Virus record (IMG/VR): IMGVR_UViG_3300025417_000524
Span: 1 to 25,728 of that record
DNA from: a virus
Reading direction: 5' to 3' (one strand)
DNA: 25,728 nucleotides
Position 1 is the first letter of the stretch. The number at the start of each line of letters is the position of its first letter. This document shows, piece by piece, positions 21,661 to 25,728 of this stretch. A model generated the notes under the pieces. That model did not search any database. It saw only the letters and a list, made by a program, of their open reading frames with translations, and was not told where the DNA came from. A program made the position numbers and the translations under genes.

Positions 21661-22515
21661 ATGAGCAAATTACATTATACTGAATTATTTTATAGCATTC
21701 AAGGAGAAGGTAGATATACTGGTGTTCCATCAGTGTTCCTGCGAACATTTGGATGTAACTTTAGATGCAGAAACTTTGGTAGAGATAAAAATGATATTTC
21801 TAATAACCAAGAAGTAATGACGATTATACAAAATATTGATAAGTATGAAACATTCAAAAGTCTCCCGCTGGTTAAAACAGGGTGCGACAGTTATAATTCA
21901 GTTTACCCTCAATTCAAATCTTTTGTTACTCACTCTGATACCGATAGTATTGTTGACAGCATTATGGATATACTTCCTCACAATCGTTGGTATGATGAAC
22001 ACTTGGTTATTACAGGTGGTGAACCATTGCTTGGATGGCAAAGATCGTATCCAGACTTACTTTCAAACGAGAAAATGAAACCTCTTAAAGAAATCACATT
22101 CGAGACTAATGGTACTCAAATGTTATCTAATGAGTTTAGTGTCTATCTACAAGAATGGAAGCGCAATCGTGAAAAGAATGCACTTACTTTTAGTGTCAGT
22201 CCTAAACTATCAGTAAGTGGTGAAAAGTGGGAAGAGGCAATTATACCTGATGTTGTGCGTCAATATCAAGATGTAGGTTTCGTGTACCTTAAGTTTGTAG
22301 TTGCATCAGAAGAAGATGTACAGGAAGCAGAAAATGCAGTACACTTATACAAACGATGTGGTTTCAAAGGTCCAGTATATTTGATGCCTGTAGGTGGTGT
22401 TGAAAGTGTTTATTCAATAAACGCTAAGAATGTAGCACTAGCGGCAATGAAGCGAGGATGGCGTTATAGTGATAGACTTCAGGTACCTCTTTTCAAGAAC
22501 GAGTGGGGTACATAA
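21661..22515 (+). CDS. queE: 7-carboxy-7-deazaguanine synthase (QueE), insertion variant
   Basis: The 284-residue radical SAM protein begins with LHYTELFYSIQGEGRYTGVP and VFLRTFGCNFRC, the QueE start, and has LVITGGEPLLGWQ (G119-G120-E121), the SAM-binding GGEP motif, and TFETNGTQ. QueE enzymes normally have CxxxCxxC for the 4Fe-4S cluster. Here C32 and C36 fit the first two, but the third position is Phe39, and the expected CDT-like motif appears at C75 (TGCDSY) after 38 residues. An insertion between the second and third cluster cysteines is the simplest reading. It would turn 6-carboxy-tetrahydropterin into 7-carboxy-7-deazaguanine. No Shine-Dalgarno precedes the ATG, so translation may depend on coupling to the upstream gene. 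Confidence 0.9.
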   Translation: MSKLHYTELFYSIQGEGRYTGVPSVFLRTFGCNFRCRNFGRDKNDISNNQEVMTIIQNIDKYETFKSLPLVKTGCDSYNSVYPQFKSFVTHSDTDSIVDSIMDILPHNRWYDEHLVITGGEPLLGWQRSYPDLLSNEKMKPLKEITFETNGTQMLSNEFSVYLQEWKRNREKNALTFSVSPKLSVSGEKWEEAIIPDVVRQYQDVGFVYLKFVVASEEDVQEAENAVHLYKRCGFKGPVYLMPVGGVESVYSINAKNVALAAMKRGWRYSDRLQVPLFKNEWGT

Positions 22516-22740
22516 ATGACTACAGTAAAAGCATATCATAACGATATATTTTATGACCGTTGTTTAGGTGCAAAATTTAAATTTGCATGGTTGCCTAAAT
22601 ATTGTGCATTAACTAATAAAAGAATTTGGTTAAAGCATGGTTATAAATTAACTGCTATATGGACTGGTCCAGGAGACTCGGTCTTTGAGCATCGTTGGCA
22701 TGATAAAGATGAACATATATTATGGAAATTAATGAGATAA
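22516..22740 (+). CDS. Small conserved phage protein of unknown function
   Basis: A 74-residue basic protein starting immediately after queE. It contains YCALTNKRIWLKHGYKLTAI and WHDKDEHILWKLM, strings I recall from T4-like phages of several hosts. Trp-rich and likely a small beta-sheet fold. No function is known. The lack of any gap after queE suggests shared translation. Confidence 0.75.
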   Translation: MTTVKAYHNDIFYDRCLGAKFKFAWLPKYCALTNKRIWLKHGYKLTAIWTGPGDSVFEHRWHDKDEHILWKLMR

Positions 22741-22754
22741 TTTAAAGGAATATT

Positions 22755-22979
22755 ATGAAAAAAGCATTTAAGGAATTAGCATTACAAGCAGGTGGCAGTC
22801 ACTATCCTGATGTGGGCGGGGAACTTTTGGAAAAGTTTTCTGAGTTGATGTTAGCAGAAGTTATTGATATAATAGACAATTTAAATTGTAAAGATGAAGT
22901 ATATACCTCATATGATTTACAACTAATTGATGGCGCGAAAGCTACTATCATTAATGCCATTAAAGAAAAGTTTAACTAA
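22755..22979 (+). CDS. Small conserved phage protein of unknown function
   Basis: A 74-residue protein with the characteristic ALQAGGSHYPDVGGELLEKF near its start, a string I recall from small phage proteins, followed by helices with many acidic residues. AAAGGA precedes the start. Its stop overlaps the glycosyltransferase start (TAATG). Confidence 0.75.
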   Translation: MKKAFKELALQAGGSHYPDVGGELLEKFSELMLAEVIDIIDNLNCKDEVYTSYDLQLIDGAKATIINAIKEKFN

Positions 22980-24343
22980 TGAATTTATATTCTAAAAGAA
23001 TTGCATTTTTAATCAGCGACCAACATTTTATTCCACATGGTGGTATTGGTCAATTTGCTAAAGGGTTTACTGAGATGTGTGGTAGACTCAATTGGAAAGT
23101 TGATATTGTATTAGACAAGGCACCTACTAATGACTTTAGTGAGTATGTTAAGATGTTGGGTGCTAATATCGTGTATACCAAAGATCCATTGAAATACTCG
23201 GATCATACCGCTACCTTTGCATTTAGTGATAGTATAAATTTTGAGAAAGTGGTTAATTTCCGCAAAGCAATAGTACAGGCTTTTTCTACTAACATATATG
23301 ATATGATAGTTTGCAATACTCAAGAGGCAATGAGTGCGGCATATGCTATTGGAATCAGTAAGTATATCCCTGTCATGTTCTATACACATTCATATAGCAT
23401 GGTATGCCGTGATGAACAAGACTTTAGTGATGTATGTATTGATGCGTATCATACATTCTACAACAAGCATATGGAATTTAGTGATATCTTTGTGGGTACA
23501 CAATGTCAGCATAACATAGATGAACTTACTAAATATGGTGCAAAAAATTGCGTATTAGCTCGTATGCCATTAAGTGAACGAGGATTACTAACACCTAATA
23601 TGAATGAACGCAGTGGTGTATTGTTCATTGGTCGTTGGGAAGAACGCAAGAATCCAAACGCATATATTCGTGCAATGAGTGAATGTAAATTACCCTGTAA
23701 AGTTATGACAAATAGTACAGGTGCTAAGAAATTTGAAAAAGCTTTTAAAGAAGCAGGTATCACTGATTATGAAATTCGTGCAGGTATTGTTGGACAAGAG
23801 AAAGTAGACTTTATCAAAAGCTGTAAAGTATTCTTTATGCCAGCACTAGGGGAAAATTATCCATTTGCATTCAGCGAATGTTTAGGTCATATGCCTTGTT
23901 TAGTATTAGATAATCAAGACTGGTCAGCTAACTTTGATAGTAAATATTTCACTATGGTCAAACTAATAGATGCAGGATCTACTATTGCTAAGTTATATGA
24001 GACAACTACAGAAGATTATTATGCAACTGGCGCACTTGATTATATTAAACAATTAGATGATGATACTGCATTTGCTTGGGTTGAGTTCTTAGATAAGTTT
24101 GTAGGAAAGCGTAGCAATACGAATGCCGCAAAGATTAACACATATGAAACAATTAAGTACCGTGATTTTATTATAGAATTGGATCGCACACATTTAGCTA
24201 GAGAAGATTTTGAAAGCGTACTAGCTAACAAATATAAATTTATTAATGTATGGTACACTGATAGTGACACATATTTGAGTAAGGATCCAACATACAAACC
24301 AGTAGAAGAGGAAACAGGATTAAGCTTGTTTGAGGGACTATGA
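22979..24343 (+). CDS. GT4-type glycosyltransferase
   Basis: The 454-residue protein has GT-B features: an N-terminal SDQHFIPHGGIGQFAKGFTE (13-32), whose GG loop is typical of GT4 enzymes, then GVLFIGRWEERKNPNAYIRA (213-232) opening the donor domain, and PALGENYPFAFSECLGHMP (288-306), the E-x7-E-type donor motif. The final 100 residues are a less typical tail ending in GLSLFEGL. The donor and acceptor are unknown. It overlaps the epimerase gene by ATGA, so the enzyme that makes or alters the sugar nucleotide and the one that uses it are probably co-translated. Candidate targets are phage DNA, virion proteins or the host surface. Confidence 0.85.
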   Translation: MNLYSKRIAFLISDQHFIPHGGIGQFAKGFTEMCGRLNWKVDIVLDKAPTNDFSEYVKMLGANIVYTKDPLKYSDHTATFAFSDSINFEKVVNFRKAIVQAFSTNIYDMIVCNTQEAMSAAYAIGISKYIPVMFYTHSYSMVCRDEQDFSDVCIDAYHTFYNKHMEFSDIFVGTQCQHNIDELTKYGAKNCVLARMPLSERGLLTPNMNERSGVLFIGRWEERKNPNAYIRAMSECKLPCKVMTNSTGAKKFEKAFKEAGITDYEIRAGIVGQEKVDFIKSCKVFFMPALGENYPFAFSECLGHMPCLVLDNQDWSANFDSKYFTMVKLIDAGSTIAKLYETTTEDYYATGALDYIKQLDDDTAFAWVEFLDKFVGKRSNTNAAKINTYETIKYRDFIIELDRTHLAREDFESVLANKYKFINVWYTDSDTYLSKDPTYKPVEEETGLSLFEGL

Positions 24344-25164
24344 AAAAGATTTTAATTACAGGTAGCAGTGGCTACATCGGCAGTCATCTATGCAAAATGC
24401 TAGAAGGCAAATATGAAGTTCACGGACTTGATTTGAATTTACCACAAACTACAGTTGATAGATTCTATAAGCAAGATATCAACAGATTATTCGAACCTGA
24501 AACTGAATATGATGCTGTCATTCATTTGGCAGCATTGGTTCGTGTAGGTGAAAGCGAACAACAACCAATCAAGTATTACATTACAAACTTGAACGGCACT
24601 ATGAATGTTATCAACAAAGTCAAGACTAAAAACTTTATCTTTGCTAGCACCGGCACCGCACAAGATTGTACTAGTGCTTATGGTATCAGCAAACGCGCCG
24701 CAGAAGATGTGGTGCGTGAATATTGCACCGAGCATAGAAAACAAGATTACACTATCTTTAGATTTTATAATGTAGTAGGTAGTGATGGTTATGAACCAAC
24801 TAATCCTGATGGGTTAATGTTCAATTTAATTAAAGCTAAAGAAACAGGTGAGTTTACTATCTTTGGCAAAGACTATGAACGCACAAGTGATGGAACTTGT
24901 GTGCGTGATTATGTTCATGTTAACGAGATTTGTGATGCACTAAAACAAGCGATTGAGAAGCCAAGTAATAGTATTGAATGTCTTGGTCACGGGGTAGGCT
25001 ATACTGTTAAAGAAATTGTTAACTTGTTTCAGAAGGTCAATGATGTTGACTTTAACGTAAAATACGGTCCAAGAAGAAAGGGTGATATTGATGTATCTGT
25101 ATTAGAAGATGTGTCGCCCTATATGCGTAATCTGTATACGCTAGAAGAATTACTTAAGGTTTAA
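24340..25164 (+). CDS. NAD-dependent sugar-nucleotide epimerase/dehydratase (GalE-like)
   Basis: The 274-residue protein is an extended short-chain dehydrogenase: GSSGYIGSH (8-16) binds NAD, AVIHLAALVRVGES carries the usual HLAA motif, and SAYGISK contains the catalytic pair Y114 and K118. RFYNVVGSDG and DGTCVRDYVHVNEICDAL match UDP-glucose 4-epimerases and relatives. It is shorter than GalE (about 338 residues), with a reduced C-terminal substrate domain, so substrate choice cannot be predicted. It is coupled by ATGA to the upstream glycosyltransferase. The next gene converges from the minus strand only two bases after its stop. Confidence 0.88.
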   Translation: MKKILITGSSGYIGSHLCKMLEGKYEVHGLDLNLPQTTVDRFYKQDINRLFEPETEYDAVIHLAALVRVGESEQQPIKYYITNLNGTMNVINKVKTKNFIFASTGTAQDCTSAYGISKRAAEDVVREYCTEHRKQDYTIFRFYNVVGSDGYEPTNPDGLMFNLIKAKETGEFTIFGKDYERTSDGTCVRDYVHVNEICDALKQAIEKPSNSIECLGHGVGYTVKEIVNLFQKVNDVDFNVKYGPRRKGDIDVSVLEDVSPYMRNLYTLEELLKV

Positions 25165-25166
25165 CT

Positions 25167-25728
25167 TTATAGTCCAATCTTAGGTGGATACATTGGACCA
25201 GATTTGATTCTTTCACCACCGTCAAAATAAGAAATCTCAATTGGCAACGTGTCCCATCCAAGTTTAGCGGCTGCCATGATTCTATGATTACCTTCGTTAA
25301 CCCATGCACTACCATCGTATGCTACATTAATGAAGGGTTTATACTCTTCTCCGGTATGTGAGCCTAATGGCAATTTACCGGTGGTGTTCATTATTTTCAT
25401 AATGGCAGCAAGATCGTTGTGACGAACATTTGTCTGTTCTCTACACATTCCGGGTATAGTCTTTAATATATCAACCGGAACATTAACATACCTAACAGTA
25501 GCAGTAGTTTTGCCCATGTAGGGCAATCCATTACGGTCAGGACTTTTACTTTTGGCATAGTTAATAGCGGCTTGCAACCATTGTTCATTAGGCACATCAA
25601 CACTCAATGTGCTTTCTGTTAAACCTGGCTCTTGAATTTTTCTAGAAACAATTCCTTTATGTTTTATTGGTTTTTCATTATCCCAACGCACTGGATTAAT
25701 CATTGGATACAAATATTTTGTACCATCA
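25167..25728 (-). CDS. C-terminal part of a modular polyprotein with ParB-like domain, 5'-truncated
   Basis: On the minus strand the frame is open from the window end to the stop at 25167-25169. The first ATG-like codon inside is a TTG at 25712, but residues before it (DGTKYLYPM...) are also open, so the true start probably lies outside. The visible part has PGLTESTLSVDVP, with an LTE motif like the junctions in the + strand polyproteins, then WLQAAINYAKSKSPD, and a ParB/sulfiredoxin-like domain with NVAYDGSAWVNEGNHRIMAA and GWDTLPIEISYFDGG. The NEGNHR core parallels DGNHRA in the four-domain protein at 1987. A packaged virion polyprotein is inferred. Confidence 0.7.
   Translation of the reverse strand, partial: DGTKYLYPMINPVRWDNEKPIKHKGIVSRKIQEPGLTESTLSVDVPNEQWLQAAINYAKSKSPDRNGLPYMGKTTATVRYVNVPVDILKTIPGMCREQTNVRHNDLAAIMKIMNTTGKLPLGSHTGEEYKPFINVAYDGSAWVNEGNHRIMAAAKLGWDTLPIEISYFDGGERIKSGPMYPPKIGL

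Noticed and set aside
11526-22979. A QueC (preQ0 synthase) gene to complete the pathway
   Set aside because: No protein here has the SGGxDS ATP-binding motif or QueC cysteines; absence applies only to this window.

Overview
The window is a piece of an AT-rich, tightly packed genome of a tailed bacteriophage related to the T4 superfamily, probably from an aquatic environment. The lineage call rests on a T4-type family B DNA polymerase (gp43), a gp45 sliding clamp, a DsbA-like late transcription factor, T4-type late promoters (xATAAATA), free-standing homing endonucleases and many small conserved phage genes joined by ATGA or TAATG overlaps. Nearly all genes are on the + strand. Four sigma70-type promoters suggest a host with ordinary bacterial transcription signals, but the host cannot be named from this sequence.

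Layout. (1) 1-5936: mosaic virion-type genes. A 5'-truncated modular polyprotein comes first, then a Dps mini-ferritin, a four-domain polyprotein (unknown domain, GNAT, ParB-like, GH19 lysozyme/chitinase), a secreted NUC1 nuclease, a possible beta-helix protein and a modular HExxH metallopeptidase. Short [L/I/V]-x-E motifs mark most junctions between modules; this resembles the T4 prohead protease site and suggests packaged, cleaved cargo proteins. (2) 5930-11526: replication and late-transcription core (dsbA, gene 43, gene 45), invaded by two homing endonucleases. (3) 11526-17410: a DpdA-like DNA guanine transglycosylase, conserved small phage genes, a GT-B glycosyltransferase, an Hc1-like histone and a third homing endonuclease. 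(4) 17426-22979: folE, queD and queE interleaved with small unknown genes, an HxGH nucleotidyltransferase and a kinase-nucleotidyltransferase fusion. (5) 22979-25728: a second glycosyltransferase, a sugar-nucleotide epimerase, and on the minus strand the 3' part of another modular polyprotein that runs off the window.

How the genes work together. FolE, QueD and QueE make 7-carboxy-7-deazaguanine from GTP, and the DpdA-like protein would exchange a 7-deazaguanine for guanine in phage DNA, a known anti-restriction strategy. No QueC is seen here, so the inserted base may be the carboxy compound, unless preQ0 is made by a gene outside the window or by the host. The glycosyltransferases, epimerase and nucleotidyltransferases form a possible sugar-activation and transfer set whose target (DNA, virion or cell surface) is not evident. 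All three homing endonuclease genes share the same regulatory layout: late promoter motif, inverted repeat, ribosome binding site, start codon.

No gene-free stretch exceeds 160 bases. No tRNA, CRISPR array or insertion sequence was recognised by eye.
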